A DNA stretch of 64,000 nt from Cloacibacterium sp047601505. GTDB taxonomy: Bacteria > Bacteroidota > Bacteroidia > Flavobacteriales > Weeksellaceae. Each line of letters begins with the position of its first letter. Positions within the stretch are counted from its first letter, which is position 1. The notes below the pieces were generated by a model. It was not told the origin of the DNA and made no database searches. It saw only the letters and a list, made by a program, of their open reading frames with translations. The stretch lies in assembly GCF_047601505.1 (NCBI RefSeq), contig NZ_JASGJD010000001.1:2728001-2792000 (forward strand), read 5' to 3'. The translations under genes were made by a program, and so were the position numbers. Below are positions 1 through 8,896 of this stretch, one piece after another.

Positions 1-15
1 TCCATTTTGATGTTG

Positions 16-23
16 CAAATATA
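16..23 (-). promoter_or_regulatory. -7 promoter element for a gene off the left edge
   Basis: CAAATATA reads TATATTTG on the minus strand, the Bacteroidetes -7 consensus TAnnTTTG. A TTG lies 20 nt upstream (complement of CAA at 44-46), which is the usual -33 spacing. An ATG on the minus strand at 5-3 would be only a few bases inside the transcript, so a leftward gene probably begins at the window edge. Confidence 0.5.
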
Positions 24-70
24 GAATTAATTTTAATCAAAACAACATTTCGTTGACAAAAAAATACAAA

Positions 71-91
71 TTTCTACTATTTTGGTAGAAA
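71..91. repeat. Inverted repeat, possible operator
   Basis: TTTCTAC and GTAGAAA form a perfect 7-bp inverted repeat with a 7-nt spacer. It lies between the leftward promoter at 16-23 and the rightward gene, without a T run, so an operator or a chance hairpin is as likely as a terminator. Confidence 0.3.
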
Positions 92-233
92 TAATATAAA
101 ACTTACCATTCAAAAAGTGTCTAAAGAAGCACTATTCAGAATATTTTATTCTTTATTTTCTTATAGAAAAAAAATTGTATTTTTTTGTGATATGATTAAA
201 TTCATGTCTATAAAATTCGAGATTTTTGAGTTG

Positions 234-241
234 TATCTTTG
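234..241 (+). promoter_or_regulatory. -7 promoter element of the radical SAM gene
   Basis: TATCTTTG fits the Bacteroidetes -7 motif TAnnTTTG. Transcription would start near 246. This makes the in-frame TTG at 226 unusable as a start and favours the ATG at 259, giving a 12-nt leader; the ATG at 247 would be leaderless. Confidence 0.6.
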
Positions 242-258
242 CAAAAATGAATTTAAAA

Positions 259-1203
259 ATGGAAAAAGCATTGGCTTTTGGAGAAAAAAACTATAATTAT
301 TACAGCGCTTTTCTTAGAAATAAATATAACGGACAAAAAGTTTACAAGGTAATTGTAGATGCGGGTTTTACTTGCCCAAACAGAGATGGAAGCAAAGGTT
401 ACGGCGGTTGCGCCTATTGTAATACAGATTCTTTTACGCCTGTTTCTAGAAATTTAGACACTTTTAGAGAGCAGATTTCTTACAGCATGGAAAGAGCGGA
501 AAAAACCTATGGTGCGGAAAAATTTATTGTTTATTTTCAGCCTAATACCAATACTTATGCACCTGTAGAAGAACTCAAATTTCTATACGACGAAGCTTTA
601 AAAATTAATCTAGAAAAAATTGTAGGACTTTCTGTAGGAACCAGACCAGATTGTATAGACGAAGAAAAAATTGCTCTTTTGGAAAGCTATAAAGAACAAG
701 GTTTGGAAGTAGATTTGGAAATGGGAATGGAATCTATCTATGATGAAACTTTGGTTGAAATAAACAGAGGTTGCTCTCATCAAGAATTTGTAGATGCTAT
801 GAATTTACTAGAAAATTCGACATTAGATGTTTGCATACACACTATTTTGGGATTTCCCAATGAAACCAAAGAAATGATGCTAAAATATGTGAATGAACTC
901 AATAGATTTTCTAAAATTAATTTTGTAAAATTCCACCATCTTCATATTGTGGAAGGTTCTATTTTTGGGGTAAAATACAAAAGAAATCCTTTCAAACTCT
1001 TCAGTATAGAAGAATATACCGATTTGCTTTGCGAAATTTTACCAAAATTAAGACCAGATATTGTAATCCAAAGATTGTTTGGCTTGTCAGATTTAGACAT
1101 GCTAATTGCACCGAACTGGAATCTCAAAAAATCTCAAATTCAAAACTTTATAGATGCTGAAATTGAAAAAAGAGGAGTAATACAAGGCTGCGAATTCAGA
1201 TAA
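259..1203 (+). CDS. TIGR01212-type (YhcC-like) radical SAM protein
   Basis: The protein of about 314 residues matches the YhcC/TIGR01212 radical SAM family, which is predicted to bind a [4Fe-4S] cluster and S-adenosylmethionine in the cytoplasm; its substrate is not established. The cluster cysteines are C39, C51 and C54 (C-x11-C-x2-C, in VDAGFTCPNRDG then GGCAYCN). Family features follow: FQPNTNTYAP, VGLSVGTRPDCI and HTILGFPNET. The frame is open back to a TTG at 226, but the promoter motif at 234-241 overlaps that extension, so I start at 259 (247 is the alternative). It converges on the SPFH gene with a shared hairpin between them. Confidence 0.85.
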   Translation: MEKALAFGEKNYNYYSAFLRNKYNGQKVYKVIVDAGFTCPNRDGSKGYGGCAYCNTDSFTPVSRNLDTFREQISYSMERAEKTYGAEKFIVYFQPNTNTYAPVEELKFLYDEALKINLEKIVGLSVGTRPDCIDEEKIALLESYKEQGLEVDLEMGMESIYDETLVEINRGCSHQEFVDAMNLLENSTLDVCIHTILGFPNETKEMMLKYVNELNRFSKINFVKFHHLHIVEGSIFGVKYKRNPFKLFSIEEYTDLLCEILPKLRPDIVIQRLFGLSDLDMLIAPNWNLKKSQIQNFIDAEIEKRGVIQGCEFR

Positions 1204-1209
1204 AAAAAA

Positions 1210-1233
1210 GGCTATCTCAAAATAGAAATAGCC
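1210..1233. terminator. Bidirectional terminator hairpin
   Basis: GGCTAT (1210-1215) pairs with ATAGCC (1228-1233). An A run precedes it and a T-rich tract follows, so it can end both the radical SAM transcript and the convergent SPFH transcript. Confidence 0.6.
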
Positions 1234-1246
1234 TCCTCTTATCTTT

Positions 1247-2179
1247 TTAATGCGTATGATCTTTTGGTGGTTTCGGATAATTGGTTTTATCGGCTTCTTC
1301 TAATTTAGATACCGAATTCATTGCAACCAGCATGTCGTTCAACATATTGCTTGCTGCGGTTGGCGAATTGGGCAATAAAACCAGATTACTTCTGTTGTTA
1401 GCGCCAATTGAATGAAGCGTATCATAATGTTGCGTAACTACAATTAACGAAGAAGCTTCTTGAGAGCCAATATTAACATTATTCAGCATTCTTACAGATT
1501 CTTCCAGACCTTTTGCAATTTCTCTTCGTTGGTCTGCAATACCTTGTCCTTGCAATTTTTTAGATTCCGCTTCCGCTTTTGCTACGGCAACAATTCTAAT
1601 TCTTTGAGCTTCAGATTCGTATTCTGCGGCAGTTTTTTCACGTTCAGCAGCATTGATACGGTTCATCGCGTGTTTCACTTGTTCATCTGGGTCTATATCT
1701 GTTACCAAAGCTTTCACAATGTCATAACCGTAAGATTGCATCGCTTCTTGCAACTCACCTTTTACAGCAATTGCAATATCATCTTTTCTCACGAAAACAT
1801 CATCCAATTTCAACTTTGGAACTTCTGCTCTCACTACATCAAAAACATAAGAAGTAATTTGATTTTCAGGATTTTCTAATTTATAAAAAGAATCTGCAAC
1901 TTGTTCTTTTATAACTTGATACTGTACAGAAACTTTCATTCTGATGAAAACATTATCTAAAGTTTTAGTATCAATCATTACGTCTAATTGTTGAATTCTG
2001 AGATTCATTCTTTTGGTAACTTGATCGATATACGGAATTTTAAGATGTAAACCCGCATGGCGAACAGAATGGAATTTACCCAATCTCTCCACAATAGCTG
2101 CTGTAGCTTGTTTTACCGTAAAAAACGAAGCAAAAAGCGTGATAAGTCCCAGAAAGACTAAAATACCTAAATATGTCAT
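1247..2179 (-). CDS. SPFH domain / stomatin-like membrane protein (QmcA-like)
   Basis: This 310-residue protein has one N-terminal membrane segment (about residues 3-22) followed by an SPFH/Band 7 domain (about 23-200). The opening VKQATAAIVERLGKFHSV and the later LDVMIDTKTLDNVFIRMKVSVQYQV are typical of the paraslipin/QmcA subgroup. Residues about 175-230 are Ala/Glu-rich and likely coiled coil, as in oligomerising stomatins. Members assemble into membrane microdomain scaffolds or protease partners. No NfeD-like partner gene sits beside it, so its client is unknown. Family assignment is firm; the specific name is not. Confidence 0.85.
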   Translation of the reverse strand: MTYLGILVFLGLITLFASFFTVKQATAAIVERLGKFHSVRHAGLHLKIPYIDQVTKRMNLRIQQLDVMIDTKTLDNVFIRMKVSVQYQVIKEQVADSFYKLENPENQITSYVFDVVRAEVPKLKLDDVFVRKDDIAIAVKGELQEAMQSYGYDIVKALVTDIDPDEQVKHAMNRINAAEREKTAAEYESEAQRIRIVAVAKAEAESKKLQGQGIADQRREIAKGLEESVRMLNNVNIGSQEASSLIVVTQHYDTLHSIGANNRSNLVLLPNSPTAASNMLNDMLVAMNSVSKLEEADKTNYPKPPKDHTH

Positions 2180-2415
2180 AGTTTAATATTTTATTGAGTT
2201 AGTAGCTGAATTTCTATAAAGTTACAAAAAAAATATAAAATTGTGAAGGAGTGAAATCGTAAAGTCGTTAAATTTATAAAATCGTAGGATTGTGAAGTTG
2301 TTAATTTCCGAAATTAAAAATCTATACTTTAAAAATGATTTCTTAATCATTAACAAATTTAGCATATAACATTTTAGCTACCTTGCAATTTTACAAATTA
2401 GCGATTTAGCAAATA

Positions 2416-3774
2416 TTACATCGTCATCCCAATATCAATTCCTTTAATTTTTCGGTAGAGATCTGTAGCAAAATTATCTGTCATTCCGCTTACGAAATCT
2501 AAAACACCCAAAACTTTCTCATAAACAGAACTTTCTTCATACAAAAATTGAGAAGGTAATAATTGTAAAGCTTTTTTGTCGTAAGATTTTCTCTGGTCTT
2601 TTTCTAAAATTATTGGCGGAATAAAATGATTCAAAAGTTCGTACATTACATTATAACCTGCATTTTCTATTTCTACCACACTTCTATGACCATAAATTTT
2701 TTCGATGGAAAAACTTTCAACTTTTTGGAAAGAAGCACTTTCTTTTTTAAAAATATCCAACAAAGCTTTGTCTTGAGTTCCGTTAAGAATATTTCCGAAA
2801 TTTTCTTCGTAAAGAAACATTGTTTTTGTGATTAAAGCATTAATCACTTTGGCCCTTAAATACGAAATTCTTTCGTTGGCATTAGAAAGGTTCGCAAGCT
2901 TATCTTTTACTTTTTTTTCTTCTTTTTCGTTGACCGATTTTATTAAATCTACAAAAAGATTTTCGCAATCATGGGTAGAAATTATGCCCAATCTGTGTGC
3001 ATCTTCCATGTCGATAATATTGTAGCAAATATCGTCTGCTGCTTCTACCAACCATACAAAAGGATGACGCTTAAAGATAGTAGGTTCGTTATTTTCTACT
3101 ATCATTTGGGTAGATTTTGCAATCTCTAAAAACGTTTCTTTTTCACTTTGAAAAAAACCGAATTTCTTACGATTAATGAAACCTTTTTTCTTGGCAATGG
3201 CTTCGCAAGGATATTTTGCAATGCTCGACAAAGTAGTGTAAGTAAGTTGGGTTCCGCCTTCGTCTTTACCGTTTTGCTGGTGCGTAAGAACTCGAATTGC
3301 ATTGGCATTTCCTTCAAAATTTACCAAATCTGCCCATTCTTTTTCAGTAAATTTTTCTTTTAAATCTTTTTCATTTTTTTCGAAATAAGAAGCTATTGCA
3401 TCTTCACCAGAATGCCCAAATGCAGGATTGCCAATATCATGACAAAGACAAGCTGCTGCAATAACATTATTGAGATTGTGGAGATAAAAATTTTTAGAAT
3501 TTTCGTCTAAATCTTCCTTAAAATTCTGAACGATAAATTCGCCAGCCAAACTTCCCAAACTTCTGCCAACAGACGAAACTTCCAAAGAATGCGTTAATCT
3601 ATTATGTACAAAAACGCTTCCTGGCAAAGGAAAAACTTGCGTTTTATTTTGCAATCTTCTAAAAGCTGAAGAAAATATTATTCTATCAAAATCGCGTTGA
3701 AAATCTGTTCTGGAAACTTTGGATGGAGCATTGTTCCCTGTTCTTTGGTTGGTGAAAATTTGGTTAAGAATCAT
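2416..3774 (-). CDS. dgt: Deoxyguanosinetriphosphate triphosphohydrolase (dGTPase)
   Basis: The 452-residue protein belongs to the HD-superfamily dNTPases that hydrolyse dGTP to deoxyguanosine and triphosphate. The N-terminal stretch RTDFQRDFDRIIFSSAFRRLQNKTQVFPL is typical of the family. The metal ligands are visible as H62 in NRLTHSLEV and the HD pair H112-D113 in CLCHDIGNPAFGHSGEDAI. Length agrees with the Bacteroidetes Dgt group, which is shorter than the 505-residue E. coli enzyme. It is transcribed divergently from the Lrp-type regulator. A near-leaderless promoter motif at 3779-3786 supports this start. Confidence 0.93.
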   Translation of the reverse strand: MILNQIFTNQRTGNNAPSKVSRTDFQRDFDRIIFSSAFRRLQNKTQVFPLPGSVFVHNRLTHSLEVSSVGRSLGSLAGEFIVQNFKEDLDENSKNFYLHNLNNVIAAACLCHDIGNPAFGHSGEDAIASYFEKNEKDLKEKFTEKEWADLVNFEGNANAIRVLTHQQNGKDEGGTQLTYTTLSSIAKYPCEAIAKKKGFINRKKFGFFQSEKETFLEIAKSTQMIVENNEPTIFKRHPFVWLVEAADDICYNIIDMEDAHRLGIISTHDCENLFVDLIKSVNEKEEKKVKDKLANLSNANERISYLRAKVINALITKTMFLYEENFGNILNGTQDKALLDIFKKESASFQKVESFSIEKIYGHRSVVEIENAGYNVMYELLNHFIPPIILEKDQRKSYDKKALQLLPSQFLYEESSVYEKVLGVLDFVSGMTDNFATDLYRKIKGIDIGMTM

Positions 3775-3778
3775 AATT

Positions 3779-3786
3779 CAAAAATA
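3779..3786 (-). promoter_or_regulatory. -7 promoter element of dgt
   Basis: CAAAAATA reads TATTTTTG on the minus strand (TAnnTTTG). The predicted transcription start falls within a few bases of the dgt ATG, so the mRNA would be nearly leaderless. Confidence 0.5.
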
Positions 3787-3883
3787 CTTCAATTAAATTA
3801 AAATCAAAAACTATTTTTCACTACAATCTCTATCAATTTTATCTAATTTCACTCTAAAATAAAGAAATGTTATCTATTTTTGA

Positions 3884-3891
3884 TATATTTG
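3884..3891 (+). promoter_or_regulatory. -7 promoter element of the Lrp-type gene
   Basis: TATATTTG is a perfect TAnnTTTG match 20 nt before the ATG at 3912, leaving a short leader of about 15 nt. Confidence 0.6.
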
Positions 3892-3911
3892 TTATCCACT
3901 AAATACTACAA

Positions 3912-4388
3912 ATGGAAAATCTAGACCATAAAGACTTACAAATTCTCGATTTATTACAAAGGAATTCTAATTATTCTGTAAAAGAAATAGGAGAAAAAAT
4001 CGGATTGTCTTTTACCCCAACTTATGAAAGGATAAAGCATCTTGAAAAAGATGGAGTAATAGAGAAATATGCAGCTGTTCTGAATCGCAAAAAAATTGGA
4101 ATTGAATTGGTAGCTTATTGCAACGTTACCATTCGCAATCAATCTAAAAAATCTCTAGACGAATTTGAACAAGAAATTGTAAAACACGAAGAAGTACAAG
4201 AGGTTTTGAGCCTTTCTGGAACGTATGATTTCATGTTAAAAATCGCGACTAAAAACATAGATAGCTACAACAGTTTTATCACAAATGTTTTAGCCAATAC
4301 GCCCAATATTTACCAATATCACAGCAGCATTGTACTGAACGAAATAAAAAGAGAAAACGCTTATAAATTGCTTGAAGACAAGAAATAA
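3912..4388 (+). CDS. Lrp/AsnC family transcriptional regulator
   Basis: This 158-residue protein has an N-terminal winged helix-turn-helix (about residues 4-60, with LDHKDLQILDLLQRNSNYS opening it). A C-terminal RAM/ligand-binding domain follows (about 70-150, with VQEVLSLSGTYDFMLKI), giving the standard Lrp/AsnC length and layout. Such proteins sense amino acids or related ligands and regulate amino-acid metabolism. It converges on the 3' end of the arginine operon with a shared hairpin between, so control of that operon is possible but not shown by the sequence. Confidence 0.9.
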   Translation: MENLDHKDLQILDLLQRNSNYSVKEIGEKIGLSFTPTYERIKHLEKDGVIEKYAAVLNRKKIGIELVAYCNVTIRNQSKKSLDEFEQEIVKHEEVQEVLSLSGTYDFMLKIATKNIDSYNSFITNVLANTPNIYQYHSSIVLNEIKRENAYKLLEDKK

Positions 4389-4411
4389 ATGCAATTTTCT
4401 GATAAAAAACA

Positions 4412-4440
4412 TTAGGCTTTAGAATAATTCTAAAGCCTAA
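4412..4440 (-). terminator. Terminator of the arginine operon (perfect inverted repeat)
   Basis: Two 14-nt arms, TTAGGCTTTAGAAT and its exact complement, flank a single central A. On the minus strand the stem is followed by TGTTTTTTATC, so it terminates the argH end of the operon. It may also slow the convergent Lrp transcript. Confidence 0.75.
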
Positions 4441-4467
4441 ATTGTTATAAAAATCAAAAGATTTATA

Positions 4468-5778
4468 TTAATTAAATTTTTCAAAAACTTCAGAAAATTC
4501 CTTTTCTATTTCGTTGTTGCAAAGATTACCAATGCTTCCTTCGTGCGTGTGGTTCAAATTTCGGTGAGGTTCAAAATTTTTATTTTCTATACTTTGACCC
4601 ACCTGAACGTAAGCATCTCTAAACGAAACGCCATTCAGAACCAAATCGTTTACATTTTCTACACTGAAAAGATATTTATACTTGTCGTCTTCCAAAATTT
4701 GATCTTTTACCTGAATGTAATTTAAAGTATATTCGGTAATGTAAAGACAATCTTTTATGGTATTAATTGCTGGAAAAAGCACTTCTTTGGTCAATTGCAT
4801 TTCACGGTGATAACCTGAAGGCAAATTATTGGTAAGCAAAGTTAATTCCGTAGGAACGCCTTGCAGAATATTGCATTTGCCACGAATTAACTCAAAAATA
4901 TCTGGATTTTTTTTGTGTGGCATTATGCTACTTCCCGTTGTAAAAGTATCTGGAAAGGTGATGAAACCAAAATTTTGATTCATGTACAAACAAACATCAT
5001 AAGCCAATTTACTTAGCGTATGTGCAATTGCAGAAATGGCAGTTGCTAATGTTTTTTCGGATTTTCCACGGGTCATTTGTGCGTAAACTACGTTATAATT
5101 CAACGTTTTGAAATCTAATAATTCTGTGGTAAGTTTTCTATTAATAGGAAAAGAAGAACCATAACCAGCGCCAGAACCTAAAGGATTTTTATTCACGATT
5201 TTGTAGGCTGCCAACAACATTTCTAAATCGTCTATCAATGCTTCTGCATACGCTCCAAACCACAAGCCAAAAGACGAAGGCATCGCAATTTGAAAATGAG
5301 TATAACCTGGGATTAATTGAGATTGATGCTTATTGCTTAGTTTTTGTAACGTCTCGAAAAGCTTTTTCACCAAATCTTTTATTTCTAAAATCTCGTTTTT
5401 CAGAAATAATTTAATATCTACCAAAACTTGGTCGTTTCTAGAACGTGCAGAGTGAATTTTTTTCCCAATATCTCCTAATTTTTTGGTCAAAAGAAACTCA
5501 ATTTGAGAGTGTACATCTTCTATACCTTCTTCTATTACAAAGTTTCCTTCTTCTATCTGAATCGCAATTTGGTCTAATTCTTCCAGAATTTTTGGCAATT
5601 CATCTTCTTCAATTAAACCAATAGTAGCCAACATCTGTACATGAGCTTTATTTCCTAAAACATCATATTTAGCCAATTGTAAATCAAATTCTGCATCTCT
5701 GCCAATGGTGAATTTTTCTACCAAAGCTGCATGCTCGTTATCTGATAATTGATTTTTCTGCCAAATTTTTTTGCTCAT
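4468..5778 (-). CDS. argH: Argininosuccinate lyase
   Basis: ArgH splits argininosuccinate into arginine and fumarate, the last step of arginine synthesis. The fumarase/aspartase superfamily signature GSSIMPHKKNPD is present and carries the catalytic serine loop; SARSRNDQV, another hallmark, lies near residue 110. At 436 residues it is slightly shorter than the usual 455-470. It is the last gene of the operon: its start codon directly abuts the stop of the upstream M20 deacylase gene, so the two are probably translationally coupled. Confidence 0.95.
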   Translation of the reverse strand: MSKKIWQKNQLSDNEHAALVEKFTIGRDAEFDLQLAKYDVLGNKAHVQMLATIGLIEEDELPKILEELDQIAIQIEEGNFVIEEGIEDVHSQIEFLLTKKLGDIGKKIHSARSRNDQVLVDIKLFLKNEILEIKDLVKKLFETLQKLSNKHQSQLIPGYTHFQIAMPSSFGLWFGAYAEALIDDLEMLLAAYKIVNKNPLGSGAGYGSSFPINRKLTTELLDFKTLNYNVVYAQMTRGKSEKTLATAISAIAHTLSKLAYDVCLYMNQNFGFITFPDTFTTGSSIMPHKKNPDIFELIRGKCNILQGVPTELTLLTNNLPSGYHREMQLTKEVLFPAINTIKDCLYITEYTLNYIQVKDQILEDDKYKYLFSVENVNDLVLNGVSFRDAYVQVGQSIENKNFEPHRNLNHTHEGSIGNLCNNEIEKEFSEVFEKFN

Positions 5779-6861
5779 TTAAAAAACTATTTTTGATAAT
5801 AATTGAATGTAAATTTTCACACCATCTAAAATTTCGTCTACATAAATAAATTCGTCACTGCTATGAGAACGAGCAGACAAACCTGGTCCCATTTTGAGTG
5901 ATGGAAAAGGAATAACCGCTTGGTCTGAAGTAGTAGGCGAACCATAAGTAATTCTTCCTAATTCTAAACCTGCATTTATCACAGGATGGTCTAACGGAAT
6001 AGAAGAAGAATTGAGCCTGAAACTTCTGGCTTCGGCTTTACTTTTTATATTTTCTCTGATGATTTGCAACACTTCTCTATTGCTGTATTGGTCTGTAGTT
6101 CTAACATCTATGGTAAAAGTACACGTATTTGGAACCATATTGTGCAATTTGCCCGCATTAATGACCGTAACCGTCATTTTAACATCTCCTAAAACTTCAG
6201 AAGTATTCGGGAACTGATAATTTTTAATCCATTCAATATCTTTCAAAGCGTTATAAATAGCATTATCATCATTAAAATGAGCAGCGTGAGAAGAAGTTCC
6301 CGAAGCTTCACAATCTACCACCATCAATCCTTTTTCCGCGATTGCCATTTGCATCTCCGTAGGCTCTCCAACTATGGCAAAATCAAGATTTCCAAAATGC
6401 GGAAGAATTGATTCTACTCCATCAACTCCAGAATTTTCTTCTTCTGCCGTTGCTGCATATATAAAATTATATTTTAAGTGATTTGAATGATAAAAATAAA
6501 GAAAAGTAGCCATTAGCGAAACCAAAGCTCCACCAGCATCATTACTGCCCAAACCGAATAACTTACCATCTTTAACCATTGGCGTAAAAGGGTCTAGCGT
6601 ATAACCAGAATTGGGTCTTACGGTATCGTGATGAGAATTGAGCAAAACAGTAGGTTTTTCGGGAGAAAAATTCTCATTGAAAGCCCACACATTGTTCTTT
6701 TCACGATGTGTTTTCACTCCTTTTTGTTGAAGGTATTTTTCTATTAAATCCGCAGTTTTATCTTCTTCTTTACTGAAAGAAGGTATCGAAATAAGGTTTT
6801 TAAGAAGTTCTACAGCATTTTCGCCGAGTTCTAAAAAATTATTTGGTGATTTCTGTTCCAC
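5779..6861 (-). CDS. M20 family N-acyl-citrulline/ornithine deacylase (ArgE-like)
   Basis: A zinc-dependent M20 peptidase-family protein of 360 residues. Metal-site motifs are visible: NSHHDTV, then GSNDAGGALVS, then the catalytic ATAEEENSG, and a late SHSSDEFI. In Bacteroidetes arginine operons the enzyme in this slot removes the acyl group after the transcarbamylase step, here presumably from N-succinyl- (or N-acetyl-) citrulline, releasing citrulline for ArgG. It overlaps the 3' end of argB by 23 nt and abuts argH. Substrate is inferred from context and from the argF' specificity residue; DapE-type activity is the other possibility in this family. Confidence 0.85.
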   Translation of the reverse strand: MEQKSPNNFLELGENAVELLKNLISIPSFSKEEDKTADLIEKYLQQKGVKTHREKNNVWAFNENFSPEKPTVLLNSHHDTVRPNSGYTLDPFTPMVKDGKLFGLGSNDAGGALVSLMATFLYFYHSNHLKYNFIYAATAEEENSGVDGVESILPHFGNLDFAIVGEPTEMQMAIAEKGLMVVDCEASGTSSHAAHFNDDNAIYNALKDIEWIKNYQFPNTSEVLGDVKMTVTVINAGKLHNMVPNTCTFTIDVRTTDQYSNREVLQIIRENIKSKAEARSFRLNSSSIPLDHPVINAGLELGRITYGSPTTSDQAVIPFPSLKMGPGLSARSHSSDEFIYVDEILDGVKIYIQLLSKIVF

Positions 6862-7642
6862 TCGTTCTGTCGTTTTCGTTAATTAGTCTCTTCAAAAAAG
6901 TTTCTTTTACAATAAAAACAGATTTTACGCCTTTTTCTATTGCTGCAAAAGCGTTATCTATTTTAGGAATCATTCCTTCGTTTACAATATTATTCTCTTT
7001 GAGTTGAGCATAAGTATCAGGAATAATTTTAGAAATTACAGAGTTTTCGTCTTCAATATTTTCTAAAACTCCATTTTTCTCGAAGCAATATACCAAATTT
7101 ATATCAAAATCTGAAGATAATGCTACTGCTAAACTCGATGCAATGGTATCTGCATTGGTATTGAGCAAATTACCTTTCCCATCATGAGTAATGGCGCAAA
7201 AAACCGGACAAACATTTTCTGCTATTACTTTTGTAATAAATTCCGCATTAATTTTCTCCGTTTCTACATCTCCTACCCAACCGAAATCTACGGTTTTTAC
7301 AGGTCTTTTGTGCGCAGGAATTACATTAGCATCAGCACCAGAAAAACCAATAGCATTTAATTTATTTCTCTGTAAAGTAGCTACAATATTTTTATTAATT
7401 AAACCTGCATACACCATCACTGCTACATCTCTGGTTTCTTGATTGGTAATTCTTCTGCCTTCAAAAAACTCTTGAGGAATTTCTAATTTTTCGGCGAGTT
7501 TTGTGGCTAATTTACCACCGCCATGAACCAGAATTTTCGGTTTTTGTAATTCCGAGAAATCCTTCAAAAAAGCTTCTAACTTTTCTGGATTATCTATTAC
7601 GTTTCCGCCAATTTTAACGATGTATAGTTCTGGTTTTTGCAT
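6839..7642 (-). CDS. argB: N-acetyl(succinyl)glutamate kinase
   Basis: An amino-acid kinase fold protein that phosphorylates N-acylglutamate, the second pathway step. Visible motifs: the nucleotide-binding VKIGGNVID near the N terminus, ILVHGGGKLATKLAEKL, and NTNADTIASSLAVAL. I start at the ATG at 7642 (MQKPELYIVKIGG, 267 residues), which fits the usual length of about 260; the frame stays open to an ATG at 7681 that would add 13 Lys-rich residues. The last 23 nt overlap the deacylase gene. A 210-nt gap separates it from argF'. If the pathway is succinylated, this kinase uses N-succinylglutamate. Confidence 0.93.
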   Translation of the reverse strand: MQKPELYIVKIGGNVIDNPEKLEAFLKDFSELQKPKILVHGGGKLATKLAEKLEIPQEFFEGRRITNQETRDVAVMVYAGLINKNIVATLQRNKLNAIGFSGADANVIPAHKRPVKTVDFGWVGDVETEKINAEFITKVIAENVCPVFCAITHDGKGNLLNTNADTIASSLAVALSSDFDINLVYCFEKNGVLENIEDENSVISKIIPDTYAQLKENNIVNEGMIPKIDNAFAAIEKGVKSVFIVKETFLKRLINENDRTSGTEITK

Positions 7643-7852
7643 TTTTTTCGGTTTTAAACACAAAGATTTTTTAATCTTCATAATATTTAAGAAAGCTAAG
7701 CTTAATCAACTAATTGATTTTATGAAGCTATACTTTATTAGGCTCTTTCAATTCGCTTGCGAATTAATCTTTGCTCACTTTTTTTTATTTATTTTTTAAT
7801 AAAACTTTGCGTCTCATATTTTTAAAGTAAAACCATAAATTTTAGAAATCAA

Positions 7853-8794
7853 TTACAAAATATTTTTCAACACAGCTTGTGCAGCAAATAATCTGTTGTA
7901 AGATTGTTCGAAAATCAAAGATTGTTCAGAATCTAATACTTCATCGCTTACTTCTACATTTCTTCTAACAGGCAAACAATGCATTGGTTTACCATTATTA
8001 GTGATTTTCATTTTTTCATCGGTAAGCATCCAATCTTCAAAACCTTCTGCTACTTTTCCGTAATCATTAAAAGAACTCCAATTTTTGATATAAACAAAAT
8101 CGGCATCTTTCAACGCATCTTCTTGATTGTAAGTTACTTTTGCATCTCCTACAAACGCAGGATCTAAATCTAAACCTTCGGGATGCGTAATTACAAAATC
8201 TACATCCTGTGTATTCATCCATTCTGCAAAAGAATTGGCTACAGCATGAGGAATGGGTTTCACGTGCGGTCCCCAAGTAAGAACTACTTTTGGTTTTCTA
8301 TTTTCCTTCCATTGTTCTTTAATGGTAATGGTATCTGCCAAACTCTGCAAAGGATGTCTGGTAGCTGCTTCCATCGAAATTAAAGGTTTCCCGACAAATT
8401 TTTGAAAAAGTGTTAAAATCTTTTCTTCTGTATCTGATTTTTTATTTTTTAAATCTGCAAAACATCTAATTGCCACTACATCACAATATTGTCCTATTAC
8501 TTTAGCTGCATCTTTAATATGCTCAACAGTTGTACCATCCATTACCGCTCCATCTTCAGTTTCCCACGCCCAAAAGTCTTGTCCAGCATTGAAAGTCATT
8601 ACTTTAAAACCTAAATTTTCGGCAGCTTTTTGAGTACTCATCCTAGTTCTAAGACTTGAATTCATAAAAATTAAGCCTAAAGTTTTTCCTTTAGCCAAAT
8701 TTTCGTCTTTTAACGGATTTTTTTTGTACTCTAAAGCATCTTGAATCAAATTTTCAAGATTTTCTACGTCATTTATAGATAGAAACTGTTTCAT
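7853..8794 (-). CDS. argF': N-acyl-ornithine carbamoyltransferase, probably N-succinylornithine type
   Basis: This is the Bacteroidetes/Xanthomonas transcarbamylase branch that acts on N-acylated ornithine. It shows the carbamoyl-phosphate motif SLRTR (residues 47-51), EAATRHPLQSLAD, and the C-terminal HCLPVRRNVEVSD. The substrate-selecting residue is Glu92 in the Xanthomonas N-acetylornithine enzyme and Pro90 in the Bacteroides fragilis N-succinylornithine enzyme. Here the aligned position in GTTVEHIKDA is Val90. Replacing Glu92 by Pro, Ser, Ala or Val is known to convert the Xanthomonas enzyme to the succinyl substrate, so a succinyl preference is likely. That is inference from one residue. 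Confidence 0.9.
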   Translation of the reverse strand: MKQFLSINDVENLENLIQDALEYKKNPLKDENLAKGKTLGLIFMNSSLRTRMSTQKAAENLGFKVMTFNAGQDFWAWETEDGAVMDGTTVEHIKDAAKVIGQYCDVVAIRCFADLKNKKSDTEEKILTLFQKFVGKPLISMEAATRHPLQSLADTITIKEQWKENRKPKVVLTWGPHVKPIPHAVANSFAEWMNTQDVDFVITHPEGLDLDPAFVGDAKVTYNQEDALKDADFVYIKNWSSFNDYGKVAEGFEDWMLTDEKMKITNNGKPMHCLPVRRNVEVSDEVLDSEQSLIFEQSYNRLFAAQAVLKNIL

Positions 8795-8896
8795 TTTAAT
8801 TTATTTTAAACGCAAAGGTTTAATTTTTTATATTTTATTCTGAATTACAAGAATTTACACAGATTTATTAAATATCTCAATTGTAAATCTTCAATT

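Noticed and set aside
1460..1879. 139-codon open frame on the plus strand within the SPFH gene
   Set aside because: It is antisense to a clear SPFH family gene and is rich in Phe, Arg and Ser from the reversed codons.
2200..2400. Repetitive AAATCGTAAAGTCG-like spacer sequence between the SPFH gene and dgt
   Set aside because: The units are short, degenerate and A/T-rich, with no clear period. It looks like ordinary low-complexity spacer.
8067..8276. Open frame in another frame of argF' suggesting a frameshift
   Set aside because: The argF' frame is intact over its full expected length with all motifs, so no frameshift is needed.
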